From Polyangiaceae bacterium (lineage in GTDB: Bacteria > Myxococcota_A > Polyangia > Polyangiales > Polyangiaceae), in NCBI GenBank assembly GCA_020633205.1, contig JACKEB010000012.1, forward strand, positions 868,001-932,000: a stretch of 64,000 nucleotides of DNA, given 5' to 3'. Shown here in pieces: positions 53,761 through 62,662 of the stretch. The notes beneath the pieces were generated by a model, which saw only the letters and a program-made list of their open reading frames with translations, ran no database searches and was not told the origin of the DNA. Position 1 is the stretch's first letter; each line of letters starts with the position of its first letter. Position numbers and translations under genes: made by a program.

Positions 53761-55413
53761 TCACCACCACATGCTCGCATCCACGCGGAAAACATTCACG
53801 TCGGGCCGAGTGGCGCTGATCGTGCGCAGGGTGTCTTCATCAGCCGTCGCGGAGCCGAACCCGTCCGGGGTTGAAACCGACGACGGAGGCTGGACACACA
53901 GCTCCGACCGCGTCGGGTCGTTGCACTCGCGCTGGTTGTACACGTAGCGGCTGTACTGGATGACGAGCATCTCGTTGCTGACCCAGCTCGAGCGGAACAC
54001 CACACGAGGGCTCAAGATCATGAACGACTGCTCGGGCACTCGGCTGTTCGGCTGCAGACGATCCGCGCGCGCTCCGACGCCGAACCACTTGAGCATCATC
54101 CACTCGAGGTCGGCGCCGTACTTGACCTTGCGCAGGCCATCCACGCGAGAGTTGTCGCTCTTGACCCAGTTGAGCATGCCGTAGAGCTTGATCACGACGT
54201 CTTCGCCCTCACCCCACCAATCGAACTCGGGGTCCCTCCAGCTGCCGATCAGGTTGCTCAAGCTGATCTCGTATTGCCCCGCCAGGGTGCTGACGGCTCC
54301 GTTTCCGCGACTGCAACCCGCGGCAGTCGGGGTCTCGAAACAATCGCGGGTGTCGAGGTAGTTGCCGGTGATGCCGTGGTCGAACTCTCCGCCGCCGTCG
54401 GAGTGGATCACATTGATCGCCGGTGCGACGGTCAGCGCGTCCTTGGCAACCACGCGGCTGAAGCCGGCGTACAGCAAGCCGAAGCCGTGAAAGTCCAGGC
54501 GCACGTCGCCGCCGTAGACCATCAGGCTGCCGTCGGGCTGATCTTGCAAGGGGTCCTGGTTTCGGTCCTCTTCCTGTGTCCACGAGGAAAGGAAGTGGAG
54601 TCCCACTTCGTAGTCCTGCATCAGCTGGGCCCACAGGTGCTCGTGATGCAGCAAAGTGAAGCGCGTCTTGTTGAACACGTCGGGATCGGGACGGCGGGTG
54701 CCGAAGCCTTGCTCCGCCTTCAACGTCACCCCCGGCAAATCGTGCTCGTAGCGCGCGGTGTACCCCATCACGGCGGTGCGCCCGAACAGATAGGTGTCGT
54801 ACTCTCCCGCGTCGTAGCGACCCATTTCTCCGTACAAACCCCAGTGCGCACCGGCGCGGACCTCGAAGCGGTCTTCGCTTCCGAGATCGGGGGTGAGGGT
54901 CACGAATGCCTGGCTGATGCCGAGCTGCGCTTCTTGCTCATTGTACGAAGCGTCGGTGAAGTTGTAGGCCTGGAGTCCGACGGTACCCTTCGCGAAATCT
55001 TTCCCCACGGATAGATAGAGCTCCGCCCAGTCGCGCTGATTGTGCCGAGTGTACTGCCAGCTCAGGTACTGATCGTCAGGTGTGAGCGCGTTGTGAAGGG
55101 TGGTCGAGCTCTGGCCATCAGCCGGGTTGTCCCGCTTGCCGATCCCAAGCCGCATTGGGGCACGAAAGAAGCCGTGGAACTCCGTAACCAAGCCTTCGGA
55201 GCTGCCTGGTCCGCTGGTACTGGTAGGTGTATCCCGACTCTCCCGCTCGGCTCTTGCAGTTTCCCGGGAGCCTTCCGGCGTACTGTCGGTATCGTCACCG
55301 CCGACGATCACGGTTTCCTGTGCGGAAACTCTAGACGGAGCCACCACAATCGCGATCAGCACGAACGCAGCGCACAGCGCCAGGTTCAGGCTACGGGAGG
55401 ACGGAGCAAGCAT
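53761..55413 (-). CDS. Outer-membrane beta-barrel protein
   Basis: A 550-residue exported protein with a signal peptide (ALCAAFVLIAIVVAPSRVSA, cut before QET), an acidic Ser/Thr-rich start, and alternating aromatic strands typical of a barrel (GFFRAPMRLGIGK; WAELYLSVGKDF; LEWMMLKWFGVGARAD; MLVIQYSRYVYN). It ends in Trp (ASMWW), fitting the aromatic C-terminal signal for barrel insertion. Two sugar-binding-like lipoproteins follow in the same direction. Substrate not predictable. ATG 55413 is chosen; the frame is open further upstream but without signal. Confidence 0.8.
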   Translation of the reverse strand: MLAPSSRSLNLALCAAFVLIAIVVAPSRVSAQETVIVGGDDTDSTPEGSRETARAERESRDTPTSTSGPGSSEGLVTEFHGFFRAPMRLGIGKRDNPADGQSSTTLHNALTPDDQYLSWQYTRHNQRDWAELYLSVGKDFAKGTVGLQAYNFTDASYNEQEAQLGISQAFVTLTPDLGSEDRFEVRAGAHWGLYGEMGRYDAGEYDTYLFGRTAVMGYTARYEHDLPGVTLKAEQGFGTRRPDPDVFNKTRFTLLHHEHLWAQLMQDYEVGLHFLSSWTQEEDRNQDPLQDQPDGSLMVYGGDVRLDFHGFGLLYAGFSRVVAKDALTVAPAINVIHSDGGGEFDHGITGNYLDTRDCFETPTAAGCSRGNGAVSTLAGQYEISLSNLIGSWRDPEFDWWGEGEDVVIKLYGMLNWVKSDNSRVDGLRKVKYGADLEWMMLKWFGVGARADRLQPNSRVPEQSFMILSPRVVFRSSWVSNEMLVIQYSRYVYNQRECNDPTRSELCVQPPSSVSTPDGFGSATADEDTLRTISATRPDVNVFRVDASMWW

Positions 55414-55830
55414 GCAGCTCGCGCTACAGCGAAACTCGTGCCACGCCGCACCCGCACCCGCCTCCTGGTCCGTCAAGCGAGCGTTCGCGCTGAAGCGCGT
55501 AGCCGGCGGAGCGAGCGCGATCCGAGCATGAGCCAAACCGGCCACGCCGGTGATTGATTTCCGCCCGGTACTAGGGAGAGAACGGCACTGGGTGTTCCGG
55601 ATCGGGAAGATCCCCGGGATCGAGGGCATCCCTGGAGATTGCCCAGCAGCGCTCCGACGAGATGGGCGTTTCTGAGCGCAAGATTGGTCATTTTTGACAC
55701 CCGCGACACTTTGCTAGCGCGGAAAACTCCGAGTGCGCTGCTCGCCCAAGTCACGGCGCGACCTCCGCGCGGTCACCGGCGCGGGCGGCACGCCTCTCGC
55801 AAAGTGAATCGAAGACCCATCAACACCCTC
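55414..55830. other. Divergent promoter region
   Basis: About 420 bases between the barrel gene (minus) and the solute-binding protein gene (plus). No gene is supported. A perfect TTGACA lies at 55694-55699 facing the importer genes, with TAGCGC 15 bases further, a poor -10. The sequence otherwise shows no clear operator. It should contain promoters for both operons. Confidence 0.5.
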
Positions 55831-57495
55831 ATGGACTTCCGCCGAACTACTCACCCGTTGCGCTGCTGGCTCGCCCTCCTGCTCTGCGCCTTCAGCGTGG
55901 GCTGTGAGCCAGAGTCTCGGGCTCCAGAGCCGGGCGTCCTGGTGATCACCGAGAGCGAACAGACCGCCTCCTACGTGAGGAACTTCAACCCGCTACTTGG
56001 TGCGGGTCGCTGGGCAGCGAACCACGCGATCTACGAGCCGCTGCTGATCTACAACGTGGCGCAAGGCCGCTACGAACCCTGGCTGTCCACGAACTACGCC
56101 TGGAGTGACGATGGGCTAGCGCTGTCCTTCACGACTCGAACCGGGGTGAAGTGGAGCGACGGCGAGGCGTTCAGCGCGCAGGACGCCGCCTTCACCTTCG
56201 AGCTCTTGCGCCGCTTCCCCGCCCTGGACATCAACGCCGTGTGGAAATTCCTGGAGCGTGTCGAGACGCTCAGCGAAAACCAGCTCCGCTTGCGCTTCAA
56301 GCGGCCTTTTGTCCCAGGTTTGTACTACCTCGCGAGTCAACCCATAGTCCCTGAGCACACCTGGCGGGACGTAGAAGATCCGGTCACTTTCGCCGATCCG
56401 AACCCGGTGGGCACGGGGCCGTTCACGGAAATCGAGAGCTTTCAGAGTCAGGTCTATCAGATCGGGAAGAACCCCAACTACTGGCAGCCGGAGAAGCCCA
56501 AGCTGAAGGCGCTGCGGTTCCCTGCGTTCCCGGCCAACGACCAGACGAACCTGGCCTTGATCCACGGGGATCTCGACTGGGCGGGGACCTTCGTCCCGGC
56601 GATCGACCGCACCTTCGTCAGTCGCGATCCGGATCACCACCGCTACTGGTTCCCGCTGATGCAGGGCAGCGTGCTGCTGTATCCGAACCACACGCGCGCG
56701 CCGCTGGATGACGTGCGCGTGCGCAAGGCGCTGAGTCAGGCGATCGACCGCAAGAAGCTGGTGCAGGTCGCGCTCTTCGACTACTCGCGCCCCGCGGACG
56801 CGACGGGCCTATCCGACGCTTACGCGAAGTATCGCGACCCCCAGGCTGTCGCGGCGGGCGACTGGGTGAACTACGACCCACAGCAAGCAGCCACCCTGCT
56901 TGACTCCGCGGGGATCAAGATGGCCGCCGACGGACTGCGCCACCTGCCCTCGGGAGAGCCGTTCGAGCTCGAGATCAACGTGGTGGCGGGGTGGAGCGAC
57001 TGGGTGCGCTCGGCGCAGGTCATCTGCCGAAACCTCGAGCAAGTCGGCGTCAAAGCCACCCTCCGCAGCTACGACTTCGGTGCCTGGTTTCAGAAGCTCC
57101 AGCGGGGTGACTTCTGGCTCAGCCTCGGCTGGACCGAGGAGGGTCCAACGCCGTATTCGCTCTATCGCGGGTTGATGGCCACGGAGACGAAGCAACCTTT
57201 GGAAGAAGAAGCTGCCACCAACTGGCACCGCTTTGCGTCAGCAAAAGCCGACGCCTGGTTGAGGGAACTCGAGCGCACGACGGACCCGATGCAAGAACAC
57301 GCGCTCTACGCCTCTTTGCAGCGACTGTTCGTCGAGCAGGCTCCTGCCTTGCCACTCTTCCCGGACGTTTCCTGGGGGGAATACAACCTCAAGCGGTTCA
57401 AGGGCTTCCCGAATGAAGCGGATCCCTATGCGCTCCTCACCCCCAACAAGGCTCCCGACAGCTTGTTGGTCCTCACGCGCCTGGAGGCGAAATGA
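55831..57495 (+). CDS. Family-5 extracellular solute-binding lipoprotein
   Basis: A 554-residue lipoprotein (LLLCAFSVGC) of the peptide/nickel/oligosaccharide-binding SBP_bac_5 family. Typical strands are seen: NPLLGAGRWAANHAIYEPLL, GVKWSDGEAFSAQDAAFTFELL, VGTGPF, IGKNPNYW and VRVRKALSQAIDRKKL. It captures substrate for the ABC importer encoded next. The ligand may be peptide or oligosaccharide; some members bind cello-oligomers. ATG 55831 gives the lipobox; the longer upstream frame is rejected. Its stop overlaps the first permease (ATGA). Confidence 0.93.
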   Translation: MDFRRTTHPLRCWLALLLCAFSVGCEPESRAPEPGVLVITESEQTASYVRNFNPLLGAGRWAANHAIYEPLLIYNVAQGRYEPWLSTNYAWSDDGLALSFTTRTGVKWSDGEAFSAQDAAFTFELLRRFPALDINAVWKFLERVETLSENQLRLRFKRPFVPGLYYLASQPIVPEHTWRDVEDPVTFADPNPVGTGPFTEIESFQSQVYQIGKNPNYWQPEKPKLKALRFPAFPANDQTNLALIHGDLDWAGTFVPAIDRTFVSRDPDHHRYWFPLMQGSVLLYPNHTRAPLDDVRVRKALSQAIDRKKLVQVALFDYSRPADATGLSDAYAKYRDPQAVAAGDWVNYDPQQAATLLDSAGIKMAADGLRHLPSGEPFELEINVVAGWSDWVRSAQVICRNLEQVGVKATLRSYDFGAWFQKLQRGDFWLSLGWTEEGPTPYSLYRGLMATETKQPLEEEAATNWHRFASAKADAWLRELERTTDPMQEHALYASLQRLFVEQAPALPLFPDVSWGEYNLKRFKGFPNEADPYALLTPNKAPDSLLVLTRLEAK

Positions 57496-58490
57496 AGAGC
57501 TTGAGTCGGGCCTCCGCGGGGCTGAAGTTCGTGCTGCGACGCCTGGGGTTCTACCTGATGGCGGCTTGGGCCTCGATCACGCTGGCGTTCTTGATCCCTC
57601 GCTTGATGCCGGGCGATCCCGCATCCGCGATGTTCGCGCGCTTCAAGGGTCAACTCAAACCCGAGGCGATGGACGCGCTCCGCCAGGCCTTTGGCTTCAG
57701 CGACGCCCCGCTCCACCAGCAGTACCTGAGCTACCTGGGACACGTGCTGCGAGGGGATCTCGGGGTCAGCATCAGTCACTTCCCTGCCAGCGTGAACACG
57801 GTGATCGGTGGGGCGCTCTTCTGGACGCTACTGCTCGCTGGCGTCTCCGTGGTGTTGAGCTTTGGCGTTGGGACCGCCCTCGGCGTGATCAGCGCGTGGA
57901 AACGCGACGGTAAGCTTGACCGATTCGCACCCCCTGCCCTGATCTTTCTCGGCGCTTTTCCCTACTTTTGGCTCGCGATGCTGGCGTTGTTCCTGCTCGG
58001 TTTCGAGCTGGGTTGGTTTCCGCTGGGACACGCCTACGCAGATCACCTCACGCCGAGCTTCTCTTGGGGTTTCATCGGTAGCGTTCTGAAGCACGCGATC
58101 CTCCCGGCGCTGACCATCGTGGTCGCAACCCTCGGGGGCTGGATGCTGTCGATGCGCAACACGATGATCTCTGTCCTGGGAGAGGACTACATCAGCCTCG
58201 CGCAGGCCAAGGGCCTCCACAGCCGGCGGGTGATGTGGACCTATGCCGCACGGAATGCCTTGTTGCCCAACGTGACGGGTTTTGGCATGGCGCTCGGCTT
58301 CGTCTTGAGCGGCTCGCTGCTGACGGAGATCATCTTCTCCTACCCGGGTCAGGGCTATCTGTTGATTCAGGCGGTGAGGAGCCTGGATTACCCGCTGATC
58401 CAGGGATTGTTTCTGACCATCACGCTCGCGGTGCTGGGGGCCAACTGGCTCGTCGACATCGCGTACGCTTGGCTCGACCCGAGGACGTGA
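57492..58490 (+). CDS. ABC importer permease, OppB/DppB type
   Basis: A 332-residue permease with six membrane helices. The first-helix pattern LIPRLMPGDPAS and the EAA-loop region YISLAQAKGLHSRRVMWTYAARNALLPNV are of the OppB/DppB family. GQYLLIQA-like GQGYLLIQAVRSLDYPLIQG follows. It forms the channel with the next permease. Start overlaps the binding protein stop and its own stop shares a base with the next ATG (TGATG). Confidence 0.95.
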   Translation: MKSLSRASAGLKFVLRRLGFYLMAAWASITLAFLIPRLMPGDPASAMFARFKGQLKPEAMDALRQAFGFSDAPLHQQYLSYLGHVLRGDLGVSISHFPASVNTVIGGALFWTLLLAGVSVVLSFGVGTALGVISAWKRDGKLDRFAPPALIFLGAFPYFWLAMLALFLLGFELGWFPLGHAYADHLTPSFSWGFIGSVLKHAILPALTIVVATLGGWMLSMRNTMISVLGEDYISLAQAKGLHSRRVMWTYAARNALLPNVTGFGMALGFVLSGSLLTEIIFSYPGQGYLLIQAVRSLDYPLIQGLFLTITLAVLGANWLVDIAYAWLDPRT

Positions 58491-59434
58491 TGAGGGGTCT
58501 GCTCGCTTCGAAACAGGCGGTCGTCGGCCTCTCCCTGTTACTGTTGTTCGCGCTCATCGCGATCGTCGGACCTTACCTCGTGCAGGATCCAACCGCGTTC
58601 GCCGGCGTGCCGCTCGAGCCGCCTTCGGGTGCTCACTGGCTCGGCACCAATGGGCAGGGTCAAGACGTGCTGGCTCAGACCATCGCAGGCGCGCGCATGT
58701 CGCTGCTGGTTGGGTTCGCCGTCGGCTTTGGGGTGGTGGCGATCGGCGCCGTGGTTGGCACCGCAGCGGGCTTCTTCGGGGGCTTCATCGATGACGCGCT
58801 CAGCCTGCTGATCAACGTCTTTCTGATCATGCCGGGTCTCCCGCTGATGGTCGTGATCGCCGCCTACCTGCCTCCTGGACCGGTGACCATCGCTTGGGTC
58901 TTGATCTTCACTGGCTGGGCCTGGGGAGCTCGCGTGATTCGCTCCCAGACTCTTGCCCTGCGGAACAAGGACTTCGTGTCCGCAGCCATCGTCTGTGGTG
59001 AGCATCCGCTGCGCATCATCTTGTGGGAGATCTTGCCAAACCAGAGCGGCCTCCTGGTCTCGTCATTCATTGGCGCCACGATCTACGCCATCGGCGCTCA
59101 GGTCGGTTTGGAATTCTTGGGGTTAGGAGATGTGTCTCAGGTGACGTGGGGCACCAACCTCTACTGGGCTAGCAACGATGCTGCGCTGCTGACGGGTTCC
59201 TGGTGGACGTTCGTGCCGACAGGGCTGTGTGTGGCCCTCGTAGGGCTCGCCCTCGGGCTCCTGAATAACGCAATCGATGAGCTCTCGAACCCGCGCCTGA
59301 AGCGAGAAAACGCCTACGAACGCCGGATGCGCGAGGCGGGAGTCACGAGCGGCGGCGCGACGGCCGTGCTGCTGAAGCGTCGCCCGTCAGTGCCACCCGC
59401 CGTTGACGCGGTCGAAGCGCTGGGGGGCGAATGA
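58490..59434 (+). CDS. ABC importer permease, OppC/DppC type
   Basis: A 314-residue permease. HWLGTNGQGQDVLAQTIAGARMSL is the OppC N-terminal signature and the EAA loop reads VIRSQTLALRNKDFVSAAIVCGEHPLRIILWEILPN. After the last helix (LCVALVGLALGLLNNA) a charged tail of about 50 residues extends beyond usual length. ATG 58490 shares a base with the OppB stop; an upstream open frame is its shadow. Stop overlaps the next gene (ATGA). Confidence 0.95.
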   Translation: MRGLLASKQAVVGLSLLLLFALIAIVGPYLVQDPTAFAGVPLEPPSGAHWLGTNGQGQDVLAQTIAGARMSLLVGFAVGFGVVAIGAVVGTAAGFFGGFIDDALSLLINVFLIMPGLPLMVVIAAYLPPGPVTIAWVLIFTGWAWGARVIRSQTLALRNKDFVSAAIVCGEHPLRIILWEILPNQSGLLVSSFIGATIYAIGAQVGLEFLGLGDVSQVTWGTNLYWASNDAALLTGSWWTFVPTGLCVALVGLALGLLNNAIDELSNPRLKRENAYERRMREAGVTSGGATAVLLKRRPSVPPAVDAVEALGGE

Positions 59435-60390
59435 GCCTGCTGGAAGTCTCGGATTTGCGGATCGACTACATCACGCAGGCGGGAGACGTCTCCGCCGTCG
59501 ACGGCGTCTCTTTCCGCGTGGACGAGGATCAGATCTTCGGGCTCGCCGGGGAGAGCGGCAGTGGGAAGTCCACGGTAGTCCAAGGGATCTTGCGCCTGCT
59601 CAGGCCTCCCGCCGCGATCACCGGAGGCAGCGTGCGGCTACTCGGGAAGGACCTGTTGGCGATGAGCGAAGCGGAGCTACGCCGAGTGCGCTGGCGGGAC
59701 GCCTCGCTCGTGTTTCAGAGCGCGATGAATGCGTTGAACCCCGTGCTGCGCGTTTCCGAACAGCTCACGGACGTGATGCTGGCCCACGAAGCGCTCTCAC
59801 CCCCAGCCGCACGGAAACGCGCGGAGGAGCTACTGGAACTCGTGGGCATCGACTCGACGCGCCTCGATAGCTTCCCCCATGAACTCTCCGGCGGGATGCG
59901 GCAACGGGTGGTGATTGCCATCGCCCTCGCTTTGCGCCCGAAGCTCTTGATCATGGACGAACCGACCACCGCGCTCGACGTGGTGGTGCAAAAGGAGATC
60001 CTCGCGCAAATCGCGGAGCTGCGTCATCGCTTGGGCTTCTCCGTGTTGTTCATCACCCACGATCTTGGGCTCATGCTGGAGTTCTGCACGCACATTGGGG
60101 TGATGTACGCAGGCAAGCTGGTGGAAGTGGCAGAGGCCGATGAGATCTATCACCACCCGCGGCACCCCTACACCCAAGGCCTGCTCGCGTCGTTCCCCGA
60201 TACGGCAGGTGACCAGACGTCCCTCGAAGGCATCCCCGGCTCACCTCCCGATTTGCTTCATCCACCGCCAGGCTGCCGCTTTCACCCGCGCTGCAGCCAA
60301 GTGCAGAAGCGCTGTCACGCGGAGCTGCCCCAGCTCGTCTCCCTGGGGGGCAATCACCTGGCCGCTTGCCATGTCGCCCGTCAGCCGTAG
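59431..60390 (+). CDS. ABC importer ATPase, OppD/DppD type
   Basis: A 319-residue ATPase: Walker A GESGSGKST, Q-loop VFQSAMNALNPV, signature ELSGGMRQRV, Walker B LLIMDEPTTALD and switch FITHDLG. The C-terminal region with CRFHPRCSQVQKRC is the oligopeptide-transporter Cys motif that can bind an iron-sulfur cluster. It energises the importer together with the next ATPase. All catalytic residues intact. Confidence 0.96.
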   Translation: MSLLEVSDLRIDYITQAGDVSAVDGVSFRVDEDQIFGLAGESGSGKSTVVQGILRLLRPPAAITGGSVRLLGKDLLAMSEAELRRVRWRDASLVFQSAMNALNPVLRVSEQLTDVMLAHEALSPPAARKRAEELLELVGIDSTRLDSFPHELSGGMRQRVVIAIALALRPKLLIMDEPTTALDVVVQKEILAQIAELRHRLGFSVLFITHDLGLMLEFCTHIGVMYAGKLVEVAEADEIYHHPRHPYTQGLLASFPDTAGDQTSLEGIPGSPPDLLHPPPGCRFHPRCSQVQKRCHAELPQLVSLGGNHLAACHVARQP

Positions 60391-60410
60391 TCACCTCGCG
60401 GAAATGACCC

Positions 60411-61445
60411 ATGTCCACCTCTGAACCACTGCTGGAGCTGCGCGGGCTCTCAAAGACCTTCTCCCAGAGGCGCGGGCTCAGCATGCGGCACGTGCACGCC
60501 TTGCGAGACGTCAGCCTGCGAGTCCACGCGGGCGAGATCGTCGCCCTCGTCGGAGAGAGCGGAAGCGGCAAGAGCACGGCGCTCAGGCTCGCGGCGCGAC
60601 TCACCGACCCGAGTACGGGCGAGCTTTGGTTCAACGGGCAAGCGGTGCCACTCAAGCGTCGCCCGGGCGCCGAGTATCGCCGCCAAGTCCAGCTGATCTT
60701 CCAGGACCCGTTCGCTTCGCTGAATCCGGTGCACCGCCTCGGCTACCACGTGGAGCGTCCACTGGTTCGCCACACGCGGCTGAGCAAACGTGACGTCGAG
60801 CAGCGGGTGCTCGAGCTGTTTGACCAAGTTGGGCTCAGCCCCGCCGCGGAGTTCGCCAAGCGCTACCCGCACCAGGCGTCGGGCGGCCAACGTCAACGCG
60901 TCGCGATAGCGCGCGCGCTCGCAGTCACCCCACAGCTCATCCTGGCAGATGAGCCGACCAGCATGCTCGATGTGTCCATCCGCGTGGGGATCCTCAACCT
61001 GATGCGGGAACTCAAGCAGGAGCGCAACATCGGCTTCCTCTACATCACGCACGATCTGGCCAGTGCGCGCTACATCGCCGACCGAACACTCGTGCTGTAT
61101 GCGGGGCAAGTCGTGGAAGAAGCGAACAGCGCCGAGCTGATGCGCGAGCCGCTCCACCCGTACACCCGGCTGCTCCTGAGTGCGGTCCCCCGGCCTGGAG
61201 GCAACATCCTTTCGCCCTTGGCGGCGAAGAGCGGCTCCCCGAATCTTCAGCAGCCGAGCGTCGGCTGCGCGTTCGCCGGGCGCTGCCCGGAAGCCGTTCA
61301 ACGTTGCCGCGAGGTAACTCCTGAGCTTGCACCTGTCGGCGCTGGCCGCAGCGTGCGTTGTCACCTCATCGAGAGCACTCGACTCGTGCGGGCGCCCGCC
61401 ACCAGCGGTCATCTGGAAGCGCTTCCGCTTGTAGCGGCCCGTTAG
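60411..61445 (+). CDS. ABC importer ATPase, OppF/DppF type
   Basis: A 344-residue ATPase with Walker A GESGSGKST, Q-loop IFQDPFASLNPVHR, signature QASGGQRQRVAIARAL, Walker B LILADEPTSMLD and switch YITHDLASARYIAD. The C-terminal CAFAGRCPEAVQRC keeps the family's Cys motif, followed by a short variable tail. Starts 20 bases after OppD and ends the five-gene importer operon. Converges on the HDOD gene. Confidence 0.96.
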   Translation: MSTSEPLLELRGLSKTFSQRRGLSMRHVHALRDVSLRVHAGEIVALVGESGSGKSTALRLAARLTDPSTGELWFNGQAVPLKRRPGAEYRRQVQLIFQDPFASLNPVHRLGYHVERPLVRHTRLSKRDVEQRVLELFDQVGLSPAAEFAKRYPHQASGGQRQRVAIARALAVTPQLILADEPTSMLDVSIRVGILNLMRELKQERNIGFLYITHDLASARYIADRTLVLYAGQVVEEANSAELMREPLHPYTRLLLSAVPRPGGNILSPLAAKSGSPNLQQPSVGCAFAGRCPEAVQRCREVTPELAPVGAGRSVRCHLIESTRLVRAPATSGHLEALPLVAAR

Positions 61446-61469
61446 CCAGCGCCTGGGCCAACTGCGCTG

Positions 61470-62399
61470 TCAGTCGCCGGCGAAGGCAACGACGACCTGC
61501 GCTACGGAGCTGTGTTGCTCGAACAGATCCGTTGCGGCATCCATGTCGAGGGGCACGCCGACCTCGTGAGCCAAGACGATCAGCCCCTCCACATCAGATG
61601 GCAAACTGGTGATGGCGTCCCAGCCGGCGATCGGCGTGGCGAGCACCTTGGCCAAGGCGACGGACGCGGCCGCGGGGACCTGGCTATTCGGTCGGTGGTG
61701 CTCGCTCAGGGCGATCTTCAGGTCCGGAATCGGCAGCTTGCGAGAGATCACGAGACCCGCTCGCTCGTGGTAGCGGGCCGCGGCCTTGAGCTTCGTGGCC
61801 GGCCCGAGCTTGAGCCCTTCCTCACGCTCGTAGCGATCCAACAGCTGAAGGACCACCGGCCACCCCACATCGTGGAGCAGACCACACACGAACGCCGTGC
61901 CGCGGTCGATGCCCTGCTTGGCAGCAACGTGGCGCGCGTAGAACGCCGTCGCGACCGAGTGCCGGTACAGCTCGCGCATCAGACCAGCGAACTCGCCGGC
62001 CGTGAACACGTTGTCCTTGCACGCCACCACCAGCGCGATGTCACGGATCCGCATGGATCCCAGCTGAGCGACAGCGCGATCGATCGTCGTGATCGCCACC
62101 CGCGCACCGAACGCCGCCGAGTTCGAGAGCCGCAACACTTCCGCCGTGAGGGACGGGTCCAGGGCTAGCTCGGAAGCGATTTGCCGCAGATCACTCTCCG
62201 GGTCGAGACTCAGCTGAAGCAGGCGGCTGGCCACGGCCTCGAGCACCGGGACCTGGATCTGACCGAGGTCCAGAGTGTCTTCGAGCCATTCCTCGACGTC
62301 CGTGGGCAACGGGTCGCCCTCGGAGTGGGCCACCTGAAGCGCGAGGAGTGGCTCGCGCACGAAGGCAGGAGCAACGGACGGAGCGAAGGCTGAGTGCAT
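61470..62399 (-). CDS. HDOD-domain protein
   Basis: A 309-residue soluble protein. The HDOD core spans most of it: LQIPVLEAVASRLLQL-like start, IASELALDPSLTAEVLRLSNSAAFG, TTIDRAVAQLGSMRIRDIALV, and VCGLLHDVGWPVVLQLL with the HD pair. HDOD domains are usually catalytically dead HD relatives in signalling, motility and stress. No response-regulator part is present. ATG 62399 (MHSAFAPS) preferred to a longer frame. Divergent from the helicase gene. Confidence 0.92.
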   Translation of the reverse strand: MHSAFAPSVAPAFVREPLLALQVAHSEGDPLPTDVEEWLEDTLDLGQIQVPVLEAVASRLLQLSLDPESDLRQIASELALDPSLTAEVLRLSNSAAFGARVAITTIDRAVAQLGSMRIRDIALVVACKDNVFTAGEFAGLMRELYRHSVATAFYARHVAAKQGIDRGTAFVCGLLHDVGWPVVLQLLDRYEREEGLKLGPATKLKAAARYHERAGLVISRKLPIPDLKIALSEHHRPNSQVPAAASVALAKVLATPIAGWDAITSLPSDVEGLIVLAHEVGVPLDMDAATDLFEQHSSVAQVVVAFAGD

Positions 62400-62662
62400 G
62401 CATCTCCAAACGGCCGTTCGTAGAAAGCCTGAACGCATTCAGTGCTTTCTCACCCCCCTGCCCAGGATGTTGGGCTTGCCCGGGCCCGCCACCCCAGGAT
62501 GTTGCGATGCGCCGTTTTTCAGCGAAGTTCCGCCACTTTCTTGCGTGATTCCGAAGAGATTCGGCATCGACAAAGCCAAGGGTTTGGGGTTACCTGCCCC
62601 TTCCCCTGGCCGTCTGCGCAGGGAACGGGCGGTCAGCTCCGCCCCAGGACACCCCGAAGCGG

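Noticed and set aside
55639..55830. 64-residue N-terminal extension of the solute-binding protein
   Set aside because: It would bury the lipoprotein signal; ATG 55831 places the lipobox correctly.
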